This document shows, piece by piece, positions 52,201 through 63,154 of a stretch of DNA of 64,000 nt. The notes under the pieces are model-generated. The model had not been told where the DNA came from. It ran no database searches and saw only the letters and a program-made list of their open reading frames with translations. Position numbers and translations under genes: made by a program. Source of the DNA: Saccharomyces paradoxus (taxonomy: Eukaryota; Ascomycota; Saccharomycetes; Saccharomycetales; Saccharomycetaceae); assembly GCF_002079055.1 (NCBI RefSeq), contig NC_047491.1, positions 372,001 to 436,000 on the forward strand, read 5' to 3'. Position 1 is the stretch's first letter. Each line of letters opens with the position of its first letter.

Positions 52201-54470
52201 ATACCTGTAGAAGAACAAGTGGTGGATATTGGCCTTCTGTTTGAAGTAGTGGCTTCTTGCGGACCAACTTCCACAGTTGCATGTTGTTTTAATGTGTTTG
52301 ACCGACTCTCCTCATCATCTGTATAAAGAATTGGCTCTGAAGGAGATATTTTACTGTGCGAAAGGGCTCGCTGCTTGGGTGACGAAGCTGATGAAGCAAA
52401 GTCTACGCTATGCGGTTTTTTAAGACTTGTGTTGCTGTTTGATTTACTATTAGCGTTTTTTGAAAAGTATTTTTCTAAGGATCCGCTAGATGATTGACTC
52501 GAGTTACCAAACTTGGTAGCCTTTGAGGCCGTATGAGGTGAAAAACTTATGATATTAGAAGGGTCTCCATTAAATTCATAATTGAACGATGTATTTGCAT
52601 AACCGTTTGACAAAAGTGAATCAAAATATCTTCCCCATCTTTTCCTTAATAAGTATACAGGGACACCGATAGAATCACCTTCAGCAGTGATAAATTCGAA
52701 ATCAGATAACGTCTTGCCAAATATTTCTAAAGCATCTTTACCCAACACCATAGCATATGGGGGGAATATAGAGCTGGTTGATTCCATTTCTAACGGCACA
52801 GTGATATATCGGGAATAATTTTCGAATTGTGAGGTCGTGGTTGAAGTCAAGCCGGGGAGCTCTGAGTCATCCAAAGAATATCCTTGAGCACCTGTGCATG
52901 AATTTGTGTGTTCAATTGCTGATGAATCAGAGTATGGAAGGTGGTCATAAAGACTTAAATTTACCTTTGAGGCATGGTTATTAGCAATGCCATTGCAGGC
53001 GCGACTATGTTTCGTATTCACTAATTTATTGTAACCGTTTAACATTGGTAAAGAGAATGCTAAAATGTGATCGAATTTTTGAACGCTAGGCGAACAAAAA
53101 TCATCCGATCTAGTACCAAGTAATAAAGCTTGATGATGAGATTTCCAGATCAGAAGTTTCCAAAATCTATGCGTATTCATACTGCATTCAGTACATGCTA
53201 TGTTTACTCTTATCCATTTTCCGCTAGCAATATTATAAATGAAGCAATGCAGATTGGAAGGTTGGGGGTCTGGATAGAATCCTATTACGACAATATTATA
53301 ATTAAAGTAATTGCCCGAGGGATACTGTAAGTGAAAAGGTACTTGTAAGACAGAGTTTTCTTTGTTATTTTGTGTAGGATTCGATGTCATCCTAGCACCC
53401 TGAGAATTTCCAAGCAGTGGCAAGATTACGATTGGCGACATAAGTGTTTTGACTGCGCTTTCATCTGCATCATCGCTTTCTATGTACTTAAGATCGCCAT
53501 GATGGTGATGGTGATGTTTTGTTAATCTTGACTTTTCGTCCAGATCATTAGCGTAGCTAGAAAAGCTGCTGTCGTCAGTTCCCCTTCTGGACGTGTTTGC
53601 CTCGCGTTGAGGGTAATATAATGCTAACGTGGGAATTTCCGCCTGATTGTTTTCAATCAAAACTGAGAAATTGGAATCATGGGATAAGGAAATTGGCATT
53701 CCATCAATATTAACCAATATTTTTGGCGACCGCTTTGAATCCGGTTTTTCGTCTGATTTCGATTCCGATTCCCATAAATTCGTACGGAGGTTAAATATAT
53801 CGATTTTTTTAACAGGAATATCCATATTATCTAATCCACCTACTATGATTAGTTTCGTATCTTGCTTTTCGTTATTTTCATTTAGTACGTGCATGTTATG
53901 ATTAAATCGTCTTGTAATTTGAGGGTTTTCACTGACCAAAGACCAGCACTTTGTTTTAAGATCTAGTTTCCATAACTCGTTTGTTGCTATCAGTTCATAG
54001 CCGTTGTGAGGTGAGACTATTAGGCCACCAAAAATATAAATGTTAGATTCTGTGAAGCACATCGAGTGGAGCAACCTTTCTTTAAAGTGTAAGTCAGTAT
54101 TCATCTCATTTTCCGGCGCAGCGCCTATCGTAGTATTTATTCTTTGCCATGTTCTCGAGATTAAATCAAGAAAGAATATCTCAGGGCTTATCCAATCAGC
54201 TAATGTTTTAAAATCAGCATTTCTATGTTTCTGCTTCCCAAAATATAATATCAGCTCCTTTTGTAATTGTAATGAATTTATAATACTCAGGTTTAAGGGT
54301 AGTGTGAGTCCACCGTGAACAAAAACACCTGAACGGGCTAGTTCCACTGCAGCTCCAGTTCTGCATTCCAACGTGAGCTTTTTCCTTGTTGCTTCATCCA
54401 GATTGGGATTAGGTACAATAGGGAGGTTGAGCGGATAACAAACACTAGATGGCGGTTGTAATACGTTCAT
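49209..54470 (-). CDS. PMD1: Pmd1, kelch-repeat regulator (Mds3 paralogue)
   Basis: Paralogue of Mds3; both act negatively on early meiotic gene expression and in pH/TOR-linked signalling. The 1753-residue frame (ATG at 54468-54470) matches the known size. The N-terminal 450 residues hold kelch-type repeats (FVHGGLTLPL, IYIFGGLIV, LIIVGGLDNMD followed by LWKLDLKTKCW and FNLRTNLWES). A His-rich tract lies near residue 319 (HHHHHHG). The middle and C-terminal two thirds are Ser/Asn-rich and mostly disordered, with a BTB-like segment near 1110-1180 (PWSTASVRAFAEFFYTAQ, then LLIMAKIYEIPILYELI) as in Mds3. Confidence 0.95.
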   Translation of the reverse strand: MNVLQPPSSVCYPLNLPIVPNPNLDEATRKKLTLECRTGAAVELARSGVFVHGGLTLPLNLSIINSLQLQKELILYFGKQKHRNADFKTLADWISPEIFFLDLISRTWQRINTTIGAAPENEMNTDLHFKERLLHSMCFTESNIYIFGGLIVSPHNGYELIATNELWKLDLKTKCWSLVSENPQITRRFNHNMHVLNENNEKQDTKLIIVGGLDNMDIPVKKIDIFNLRTNLWESESKSDEKPDSKRSPKILVNIDGMPISLSHDSNFSVLIENNQAEIPTLALYYPQREANTSRRGTDDSSFSSYANDLDEKSRLTKHHHHHHGDLKYIESDDADESAVKTLMSPIVILPLLGNSQGARMTSNPTQNNKENSVLQVPFHLQYPSGNYFNYNIVVIGFYPDPQPSNLHCFIYNIASGKWIRVNIACTECSMNTHRFWKLLIWKSHHQALLLGTRSDDFCSPSVQKFDHILAFSLPMLNGYNKLVNTKHSRACNGIANNHASKVNLSLYDHLPYSDSSAIEHTNSCTGAQGYSLDDSELPGLTSTTTSQFENYSRYITVPLEMESTSSIFPPYAMVLGKDALEIFGKTLSDFEFITAEGDSIGVPVYLLRKRWGRYFDSLLSNGYANTSFNYEFNGDPSNIISFSPHTASKATKFGNSSQSSSGSLEKYFSKNANSKSNSNTSLKKPHSVDFASSASSPKQRALSHSKISPSEPILYTDDEESRSNTLKQHATVEVGPQEATTSNRRPISTTCSSTGMVFRVPFQDVKNSKLGLSEQSGRPTRASSVSPPPVYGKSINNDNDSNCTLSNTPPVCRRASTVGTTRNNSVDDSFSSIRRASHPLQSHIIAKSSPNSISKASPAEQALLRRKSSALRFIASPHQSRQTSFASTASTASVVSSTSGRRRPSNQVSHFGSSASLPSSPILPVLNIPLPPQEKIPLEPLPPVPKAPSRRSSSLAEYVQFSRDSPIASRRSSHSTRKSSSSDARRVSNSSLLRNTLDSQLLSNTCGNDIPYEASVQEYGMNNGRDEEENGDNEDYSCVSPSNIRPIFSTINAININGNFKEGEFFSSKSYINSEKGRRLSYISNPESVESTNSNNNAIIELEPLLTPRSLYMPWSTASVRAFAEFFYTAQINGKWLLAPVTLDLLIMAKIYEIPILYELITEVLYKIISKKEEGLSVTCEALLNLYQQKVSRYCNENEGKIRKELDSSESYQDTLEIKRSLANIDNGYVDSYLLRNTSMAQSIHYTDDSNGDTETDTHHTRVSSIGSLANRAVPTVFAGGPRDSHNSVGSIAFPSNSGVQNTRRSVSLLSPAAKKKSSLSRETDPLDTSDRIIDDVPDSGTVKRQPNFSRRNSSLIQKIPIEPTKNNCQENVFSSSNKASDDKEEQNEQTAFQDMSNLEKSKAEMPQRRNSDDAKNLDGNTDPLKNRETNICSNSSNLETDLFICDSFGSDSSSSLHSDSDDLDSQLGILPFTKMNKKLQEQTSQEFDDSIDPLYKIGSNTPGSSRLHGSFSKYIRPNSQREDVSEYVNISSLENMVSPNALPPVDYVMKSIYRTSVLVNDSNLMTRTKEAIELSKVLKRLKKKALQDISQMDNEMREAGKPIFARGSSSPTLSRQHSDIISPLKQQDNTRPALKLASSSPISEGFRKSSIKFTQTPSAQISPRTSVTDFTASQQRRQHMNKRFSTQTAHSTSALFMNPAFMPPAVNTGRMESEGHNEDGPAAANKANKKEEVTPNDNDNIVSFPFFSKRR

Positions 54471-56221
54471 TCTTAGGTCTTTTTGTTTTACCTAATTATA
54501 TTTAACGGGTAATAATGTTGTTATATTTTTGAAGGAACTGGAAATGATTAAAGAATACTTAGGCAACGATGAGCATAGCCAAAAAAAAAAATTGTTAGAA
54601 GTAATAATGGTAACGTTAATACAGTATCCAAAAAGTTGGTAATATGAATTAACAATGGTGGCAGCGCGAACTCAGTTAGATGTTAGCCTGTATTTGGTAC
54701 TAGCACTGCCAAATTTACTATCTTTTATTATTTAAGCTCAAATAAGCAAGGTGAAAAAAAAAAGGCAGAAAAAAAGCAGAAAAAATAGTAAACTAAGCGG
54801 GGGGTGAATACAGTTGAAAAATGCTGTGCGATAGGTTTTCGATGTATTATGTTTGCGAATACTATTGAAGTGCTCTACTGTGTTTGCCCTGTGGTTGTGT
54901 AGGGGTAGCGCAAGGACAACACAAAACTAGGAAGAAACACATATTCCATGCATTAAAGCGGTAATTTTTTAGCAACTAATTTCGATTTTTTAAGCCGGCA
55001 ATGGTAAGCACGTCAGAAAAAGGAAAAAAAGAACCAAAAATAGCTACACGGGGAAATGATGATATCCATAGACACAAGTTTATGTTCTATATTATCGATG
55101 AGGGCGTTTTAAATAATAGCAGTGACCAAAAATAAAATTTCAGAAGGAAGGCAACATAAGTTTTTCTAATCCTAAAATCTTTCGATTTTGTATCAGAGAT
55201 TGTTCACGCTAATGTCATTCATCATTGTAAATTATTTATCTTTCATCGCAGGCAAGTTTCGAACGCCGAAATATGAGCACCCATTTTCACTTCTACAGCG
55301 TTTGACCAAACTCTTTTGGACATAATGTCGTAGGATGTGAAAAAATGCGCACCTTTACCGCCGGTCCAAGAGGGCACTACAAAACTCAAAGTTACTTCTC
55401 AAATGAACATGTAATCATCTATTGTAATCACCTTATTATACATTGTTACTCAGCAGAAGAGGGTATTATAACTGTCATGTAATTGTTAGTTAAACCATGG
55501 CCAGACTTCATCCTTGCATAAAATCATGGTTTGTAGTTGTGTATTAACATCTCCTTGCTTGCTGGCCGTTACCACTGATTTTCCCTCACAAATTAGTTTT
55601 GATTCGAATTGAAAAGTTGAGAGGTTGCAAGACTTTTTTTCCATCTACTTTTTCTCTATTTTTGGAGAACAAGGTGAAAGACAATTTAGTACTAAACCTT
55701 TTTACGGTTGATTATTCAATTAAAGCAGGTACCCGATAGAAAACTTCTAATCGTACACGCCCAATTAAAAGTTGGACAAGTAGGCGAGCTATTGGTTGCT
55801 TATTGGCTCATCTCGTTGAGAGGTGCATGTAATAACTTTTTATTTTCAACTGCTTTCTATGTCGTCTATATTAAAAAGCTTACTACAATTAATTTTTCTA
55901 TTCATTGACTACATATATTAGTTTCTGCCAGGCTGCATGAGGATGACAAGTACAAAACTAGCCAAATTACCCCTTATGTAGATAACAACCATTGCTTATT
56001 CGCTCTTCCCCCATTTTTTTTCTTGCTCTTGCTGTTTTTTCTTTTAGCGTTCGTTTCAAGGAACAAGAGAGGGAAAAAAAAATCAAAAGTAGAAAAGAAG
56101 AAGAAAAAAACAACGTAACACAAGTTAACACCACAACTGAAAAAAAAAAGCAAGAGGTGAACGAACGAGTAACTGGGGAGAGGAAAAGCACATTACCACG
56201 ATATACACTTAAATTAAAGAA
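54471..56221. other. long divergent PMD1-GLC7 intergenic region
   Basis: 1.75 kb, the longest gene-free stretch here. No convincing gene, tRNA, LTR or snoRNA. Poly-A tracts near 54581-54590 and 54755-54784. A purine-rich stretch at 56057-56155, just upstream of the GLC7 ATG, probably lies in the 5' leader. Open frames at 55708-55908 and 55992-56276 have no family resemblance; the second overlaps GLC7 exon 1 in another frame. Confidence 0.5.
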
Positions 56222-57681
<1,460 letters not shown>

Positions 57682-58018
57682 ATAGATTCACGTCCTAATT
57701 CAAAGTTTAAAAAGGAAAATACTTATTAACAAGAAGAGTAGTAGAAGAAAAATACAAGAAACATAAACGTAGAAAACTTTTAGTCAATTCTTTAAGTCGA
57801 AGAATAAGAAAGAAACATCAAGGAAAGAAAGGAAGATGCAATCATCACTCGTCATATACACAAATAATTCCCTTTAGTGCAACAAACTGCGAAAAAGCAT
57901 AAGAAACATAAAAAAAATATAAAAAAAGGAGATAATAATAAGATGTGAAGGATTTGAATTAGTGGAAAAATGATAAGTCTACACTATTATTATTAACGAA
58001 ATGCAATTTTTCTTTATT

Positions 58019-58086
58019 TTCTTTTATTACTATTATCATTACTATTATTATTATTAGTATTATTATTTTTTTACTTATTTTTATAT
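58019..58086. repeat. ATT/TTA-rich microsatellite
   Basis: Imperfect triplet repeat of TTA/ATT/ACT units, pyrimidine/A only on the plus strand. Simple sequence, likely variable in length. Confidence 0.8.
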
Positions 58087-58283
58087 TAAACTATGTTAAA
58101 TTACTATACTATTACTTTGTCTGACAATGTTGGGGCCACCTTTCTTTAAATTAATATGAATGAACATATGTCCCTTAACTTCGAACCCTTTTGTAAGTAA
58201 ACCGGCCTAATCATCTACTCAAGCATATCACCCTGCGTAACATGAGCCAGTAAAAAAATAAAAATGAAAAAACTATTGGAAAC

Positions 58284-58289
58284 AAAAAA
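58284..58289 (-). terminator. Pol III terminator of tRNA-His
   Basis: Six A on the plus strand, i.e. T6 on the transcribed strand, four bases after the mature tRNA 3' end. Confidence 0.85.
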
Positions 58290-58292
58290 TAT

Positions 58293-58363
58293 GCCATCTC
58301 CTAGAATCGAACCAGGGTTTCATCGGCCACAACGATGTGTACTAACCACTATACTAAGATGGC
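58293..58363 (-). tRNA. tH(GUG): tRNA-His(GUG)
   Basis: The minus strand begins GCCATCTTAGTATAGTGGTT and ends GGTTCGATTCTAGGAGATGG plus C, a full cloverleaf: acceptor stem GCCATCT/AGATGGC, D arm TAGTATAGTGGTTAGTA, anticodon stem CATCG/CGATG with loop TTGTGGC, and T arm CCCTGGTTCGATTCTAGGA. The anticodon GTG is at 58328-58330 (plus coordinates). The B box (GGTTCGATTC) is at 58304-58313. There is no intron. The discriminator would be A, as in yeast tRNA-His; the essential G-1 is added after transcription. It lies downstream of GLC7, where S. cerevisiae also has a tH(GUG) gene. Ty1 insertions sit in the region upstream of its 5' end. Confidence 0.97.
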
Positions 58364-58450
58364 AACTTACAACGGAGAGTGTTTCATCTCAAAATGTTAT
58401 ACCCCAACATTACTATATTTATCGACCTAGACATAAAACATGTATGAAAC

Positions 58451-58768
58451 TGTTGGAATGAAATTCTAATATCATCTATTTAATATTATATTATAATATG
58501 CGGTGCAAGAGGATGACATAAAGATTGAGAAACAGTCATCCAATCTAATGGAAGCTGAAATGCAAGGATTGATAATGTAATAGGATAATGAATGACAACA
58601 TATAAAAAGAAAGAAGAAATAATATTATTATTCTGTAGAATTATTGATTCCCTTTTGTAGATTCCTATATCCTCGAGGAGAACTTCTAGTATATTCTATA
58701 TACCTAATATTATAGCCTTTAGTAACAATTAAATCCCAACAATTATCTAATTACCCACATAATTCTCA
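58451..58768 (+). repeat. solo Ty1-type LTR (delta)
   Basis: A 318-bp LTR running TGTTGGAATG...TTCTCA, flanked by the 5-bp target duplication GAAAC (58446-58450 and 58769-58773), so it is a single clean insertion that later lost its interior by LTR recombination. It starts 88 bp upstream of the tRNA-His 5' end, within the usual Ty1 targeting zone. By reading, it differs at only 3 positions from the LTR at 58852-59169, in opposite orientation, so it is young. Confidence 0.95.
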
Positions 58769-58798
58769 GAAACACGTACGAAACAATTGTCATGAAAC

Positions 58799-58851
58799 TG
58801 AGAATTAGGCGGATATTTAGATAATTGTTGGAATTCCATTGTTGCTAAAAG
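58799..58851 (-). repeat. older LTR fragment (3' end only)
   Basis: 53 bp starting TGAGAATTAGGCGGATATTT, matching the terminal part of the neighbouring LTR with about 7 differences in 53 positions. It stops exactly where the Ty1 LTR begins at 58852, so the Ty1 appears to have inserted into an older minus-strand LTR whose remainder should lie beyond the right edge of the window. Confidence 0.75.
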
Positions 58852-59169
58852 TGAGAATTATGTGGGTAATTAGATAATTGTTGGGATTCCATTGTTACTA
58901 AAGGCTATAATATTAGGTATATAGAATATACTAGAAGTTCTCCTCGAGGATATAGGAATCTACAAAAGGGAATCAATAATTCTACAGAATAATAATATTA
59001 TTTCTTCTTTCTTTTTATATGTTGTCATTCATTATCCTATTACATTATCAATCCTTGCATTTCAGCTTCCATTAGATTGGATGACTGTTTCTCAATCTTT
59101 ATGTCATCCTCTTGCACCGCATATTATAATATACTATTAAATAGATGATATTAGAATTTCATTCCAACA
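58852..59169 (-). repeat. 3' LTR of the Ty1
   Basis: 318 bp from TGAGAATTAT to TTCCAACA on the plus strand (TGTTGG...TCTCA on its own strand). It forms an inverted pair with the solo LTR across an 83-bp spacer. The 5 bases before it are AAAAG, the expected target duplicate; its partner would be to the right of the window. Confidence 0.95.
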
Positions 59170-59191
59170 TACCACCCATAATGTAATAGAT

Positions 59192-62100
59192 CTAATGAAT
59201 CCACTTGTTTGTTAATAGTTTAAATGTTTTTATTGGGAGGGGTTTTGTCATCACGTCAGCAATGTTCCTTTTGGTATCCACGTAGCATACGTGGAGGTTA
59301 TTATTTGATACTTCGTCCCGAAGTCTCATTGCTTTGGTACCGAAAAATCTGTTTCTAAATTTCTCTTCATTTTTGGACATAACTATACTGATTGTAGATC
59401 TGCTGTCAGTAAGTAAGCCTTTAATGATTGATTTCCCATTTAGTTCTTGTATAAGGTGACTCAAGTTATTTAATAATGGAATGGCTTCACTGATTGCGTG
59501 TATTTCTGCTTCTGTGGTTGAAGTACATGTTAATGAAGCTTTTGTTGATTTTCCTCCGATCACCTTTCCATTTAGTAAATAGATATTACCAATCTGAGAT
59601 TTGTAATATGGTTGGTTGCCATAAGAGGCATCGCTTATTACAACTAATTTATTTTCTGGTTTTGCAGATTTGCTTTTGTGCCATATTAATTGTTTGTCTC
59701 TAGTGTCCCATAAGAATTGTATCAATTCATATGTCATGTTTAACACTTGTTTGGACGGAAATAGTATATGTTGTGCAAGTGTGTTGATATAGTATAATAG
59801 GTCAAATCTGAATTTATATCCAACATATGACGCTAGACCTATCAACTTTTGCATTTCATGCACCTTCATGTTGTAGTCGTCTTCTTCTAGCTCTAGCTCC
59901 TTCTGGTTTATATAGAGACCTGGTTGGCCTGGAGCACCAAGTTTTCTTCCTTTTGGATTCAAAGGTACGTTTAATTTGGGTATTTTCTCAGTTAATGAGT
60001 TTTCCATACCTAATTTCATGTATTTACCTCTTTGATATTTGATTTCTAAGCCAAGGATGTCGTATTGAATTTCATCATCGCTTTCACCTAGATTTATAAT
60101 CTTGGTATCGTATTGCATCTTGAGTTTTGCTATAATTCTTTTATTTGAATTTAAGTCTTTGCTGAACAATATCATATCATCAACGAATAAGCAAATTGTT
60201 ACTTGACTATTCTTAAATACGCATGACCATCCGCGAACTTCTTTCATATCACATTGTTCAATCAGATATGATTTGATCGTTTCATACCAGTTTGCACCAC
60301 TCTGTTTCAAACCATAAAGTGATTTCCTCAACCGTATTAACTTGTTGTTCATTCCTAAATGTGGTGGAGGTCTTATGTATAATTCTTCTTTGATGTCTGC
60401 ATACAAGTACGCCGAAGATATGTCTAATTGTGTAATGAAGGAGTCATCGTCTAATGCAAGTGATAGGGATGTCATCAACGCATAATGATGTACAGTGTTG
60501 GATTGCATACCTGTATCGTACGTATCAGGATGCTGAATGTCACCTCTTGCAACAAATCTAGCTTTATGAGTTCCGTCACGTTTCTTGTTGAAGATAAACA
60601 TTGAGTTTATTACTCTTTTAGGGTCTATTTCTTTTCTGTCATAATATTTGTCAGTATCCCAAGTATTCATTTTCAATAGTTGGTTGACTTCTTTGTGGTA
60701 TGCTTCGATATATTTTTCCTTTTCTTTTATATCTTTATTATAGGTGATTGCCTCATCGTATCTTAAGGTTGTTCGTATTGGTTTGATTGATTTTACTGCT
60801 TTTACAGCCGCGATTAGATGTATTCGTTTCTTTGACCTTGGAGGTTCTAAACTACGCATATTCTTACTATTCCATGTGTCTCGTGATACCTCAATTTCAG
60901 TTTCATTATCTTCTAATGATCTTTTCTTACTAGTGATAGTAGCAGAGATATTAGAGTCATCCGTACCACCCAAACTGGAATTAGTTTGATGAGAATTTAT
61001 CGGTGGGAGTTCTTTAAATGGGTCAGGGAATTCGGTAGGAGATTCTGGAGGTAGATCAGGGAGTGGGAGATCAGCGATAATAGATTCCTCGGTATTCTGT
61101 TCAGAAACATTAGTTGGCGTTTTGATAGGAACAATATTGTGCGATGAATTATTTTCCGGTGGAGAAGCATCGATTGAAGGTGAACGATGTATAATCCTTT
61201 TCTCAGTCTCTTGGTCACTTGTCTGCGGAACAGTTTTGTTGTTGGTACCACCCAAACTGGGTATTGTCACGTTTGTAGAGTCAGTATCAATGTCGCTGTG
61301 TGAGTCTGAGTCACTGAAATCATCAGATTCACTGGCTTGGTATGAATTTTGTGTGTCAGATTTGGACAAAGGAGTAAGTAAAGGAACATCTGATTTATTT
61401 ATACCACCCGAACCGGCACTGTCGGTAGCAGAAATTTGGGGGATGTTAGATCTCTTCTTAGATGGAAGAATATTAGATTCAGATATGTTAGGATCAACTT
61501 CTTTGGGTGCACGAAGATTGATTTCAGATATAGGTTTTGAATCTTCAGTATGAGTTGATGGAGGTGGGGAGTCAGTTGGAATCGGAACGTTTGAAGGGAC
61601 ATTTCTCTGGTGGTCAGGGTTCAGTTCTACGTCAGATTGAAAATCATGGTCAGATTCTATGTTAAGATCGTTAGATTGTTGGATCTCATTTGAAGCAATG
61701 AACGATTGATATGAAGCAGTTATACGATTCACGTCTTCATCGAAGGTGAGTGCGTCGTAATTGAATTGGTCTAATCTGGATTCCTTGCCCTGAAGAATAA
61801 CGTAATTAGTTGTATCTACTGTCTTCTTCAAAGATGGGACATAGATGATATATCCATAAGAGTTTCGAGATGGATGTAGAGCGTAGCCAGGAATGCCACG
61901 AGGATGAATTTTGGAGTCAGTGTTATGATTATTGACTATAACGGGTTGACCGAAAGGTAATAAAGTACTGATGTCGAGTCCTGCCAACCCAGCGAGTTGT
62001 CTTGCGGATTTTTTGCTTTTAGGTGAAGCTAGTGAGTTCCGTACGATAGTAGAAAATTCGACTGCCGAGAACCATAGATGATTCGGTAGACCACTACATT

Positions 62101-63154
62101 GCAGTTGAGTACGACAGTCATCTAATAAGGTACGGTTCAGCCGTTCAGCGACACCATGTGCTCGGGAATCCGCTGTGGTTGTATAACATGGGGTTATGCC
62201 ATATTTTTCAAGGAATTTATGGAGAGTTTTGTTAGTGTACTCAGAACCACGGTCCATTTGAATAACCAAAACATTGGACTGAAACTGGTTTTTAATGAAA
62301 GCTAGTATCTTAGTAAAGATATCGAGAATAGAGTCCTCGCGACGGTCGTGTAATGGATAAACCCAACGGAATTTTGTTTTCTCATCAGTGAATGAGATGA
62401 AATAGGATGGTGCACTCTTTGGTAGGTTGTGAACAGGCCCAAATATGTCAGTATGTAAGTATTGAAAAGGTTCATATGAACTTTGGTATTTTAGCCGTGA
62501 TCCTATGATATGTCTATGTTTGGTGCTTTTGCCGATTAAACAATCGGGACATTGATAATCAGTAGCGTTAGACCAGTCAACATCTGATTCATTGAAATAC
62601 GTAATGGTGTTCTTTTTGAGTGAATATCTAATTGTCTGGGCATTGGCATGCGCAAGCATCCGATGAATGAAAGGATAAGGATACTTACGTGTGTTTTCAC
62701 TTGTGTGAACGTTATTAATTGTGGGTACTGAGATATTCGACGGAAGCAAGTACCTTTTAGACACCCAGTAAAAGTCTCCATGTTTTACGATAGGTGCAAG
62801 TACGGTGCCGTCAGGTCGTTCTAAGACGTTTTTGGTAAAGCACGCTGTAATATTTAGTGCAGCCAGTTCATTCAAACTGAGTAAGTCATAGGCTATGTTA
62901 GGTGTGTGCAATACCTTTATTGTTGTTTTGGTGTCGTCCTGGAAGTGAAATTGAAGATCACCAACAGCGTTAATTGGTATATTGTTTTTTTGAACATCAA
63001 CTACGCTTATGTCGGGATTAGATATCGCTGAGTGTATGTGATGGGCAGATCTTATAAGAGTTCGTGATGCTCCTGAATCAAGAAGAAGGTGTCCAGGAAG
63101 TTCATCATCGGAATGATTCGTATGATTTACTGTAGATTCAGTAAGTTTCTGGCC
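59192..63154 (-). CDS. TYB: Ty1 TYB (pol) polyprotein
   Basis: Retrotransposon polyprotein with aspartic protease (DSGAS motif near 63070), integrase (N-terminal HHCC zinc region near 62500-62650; core with [17 protein letters not shown] and HGVAERLNR), a long disordered Ser/Pro/Asn linker (about 61000-61700), reverse transcriptase ([13 protein letters not shown], then CLFVDDM) and RNase H ([22 protein letters not shown]), ending LTNKWIH. It is expressed as Gag-Pol by the +1 shift known for Ty1, at CTTAGGC (plus 63152-63158). The frame is open throughout. The linker and some other positions differ from the S. cerevisiae Ty1 I remember, consistent with a sister-species lineage. Confidence 0.94.
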   Translation of the reverse strand, partial: GQKLTESTVNHTNHSDDELPGHLLLDSGASRTLIRSAHHIHSAISNPDISVVDVQKNNIPINAVGDLQFHFQDDTKTTIKVLHTPNIAYDLLSLNELAALNITACFTKNVLERPDGTVLAPIVKHGDFYWVSKRYLLPSNISVPTINNVHTSENTRKYPYPFIHRMLAHANAQTIRYSLKKNTITYFNESDVDWSNATDYQCPDCLIGKSTKHRHIIGSRLKYQSSYEPFQYLHTDIFGPVHNLPKSAPSYFISFTDEKTKFRWVYPLHDRREDSILDIFTKILAFIKNQFQSNVLVIQMDRGSEYTNKTLHKFLEKYGITPCYTTTADSRAHGVAERLNRTLLDDCRTQLQCSGLPNHLWFSAVEFSTIVRNSLASPKSKKSARQLAGLAGLDISTLLPFGQPVIVNNHNTDSKIHPRGIPGYALHPSRNSYGYIIYVPSLKKTVDTTNYVILQGKESRLDQFNYDALTFDEDVNRITASYQSFIASNEIQQSNDLNIESDHDFQSDVELNPDHQRNVPSNVPIPTDSPPPSTHTEDSKPISEINLRAPKEVDPNISESNILPSKKRSNIPQISATDSAGSGGINKSDVPLLTPLSKSDTQNSYQASESDDFSDSDSHSDIDTDSTNVTIPSLGGTNNKTVPQTSDQETEKRIIHRSPSIDASPPENNSSHNIVPIKTPTNVSEQNTEESIIADLPLPDLPPESPTEFPDPFKELPPINSHQTNSSLGGTDDSNISATITSKKRSLEDNETEIEVSRDTWNSKNMRSLEPPRSKKRIHLIAAVKAVKSIKPIRTTLRYDEAITYNKDIKEKEKYIEAYHKEVNQLLKMNTWDTDKYYDRKEIDPKRVINSMFIFNKKRDGTHKARFVARGDIQHPDTYDTGMQSNTVHHYALMTSLSLALDDDSFITQLDISSAYLYADIKEELYIRPPPHLGMNNKLIRLRKSLYGLKQSGANWYETIKSYLIEQCDMKEVRGWSCVFKNSQVTICLFVDDMILFSKDLNSNKRIIAKLKMQYDTKIINLGESDDEIQYDILGLEIKYQRGKYMKLGMENSLTEKIPKLNVPLNPKGRKLGAPGQPGLYINQKELELEEDDYNMKVHEMQKLIGLASYVGYKFRFDLLYYINTLAQHILFPSKQVLNMTYELIQFLWDTRDKQLIWHKSKSAKPENKLVVISDASYGNQPYYKSQIGNIYLLNGKVIGGKSTKASLTCTSTTEAEIHAISEAIPLLNNLSHLIQELNGKSIIKGLLTDSRSTISIVMSKNEEKFRNRFFGTKAMRLRDEVSNNNLHVCYVDTKRNIADVMTKPLPIKTFKLLTNKWIH

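Larger units (their letters stand above)
57682..58292. other. GLC7 3' flank, low-complexity A/T
   Basis: 611 bp. A-rich 3' flank at 57700-57960, then a TTA/ATT-rich microsatellite (own entry). The end nearest 58290 carries the Pol III terminator of tRNA-His. No protein-coding gene. Confidence 0.6.
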
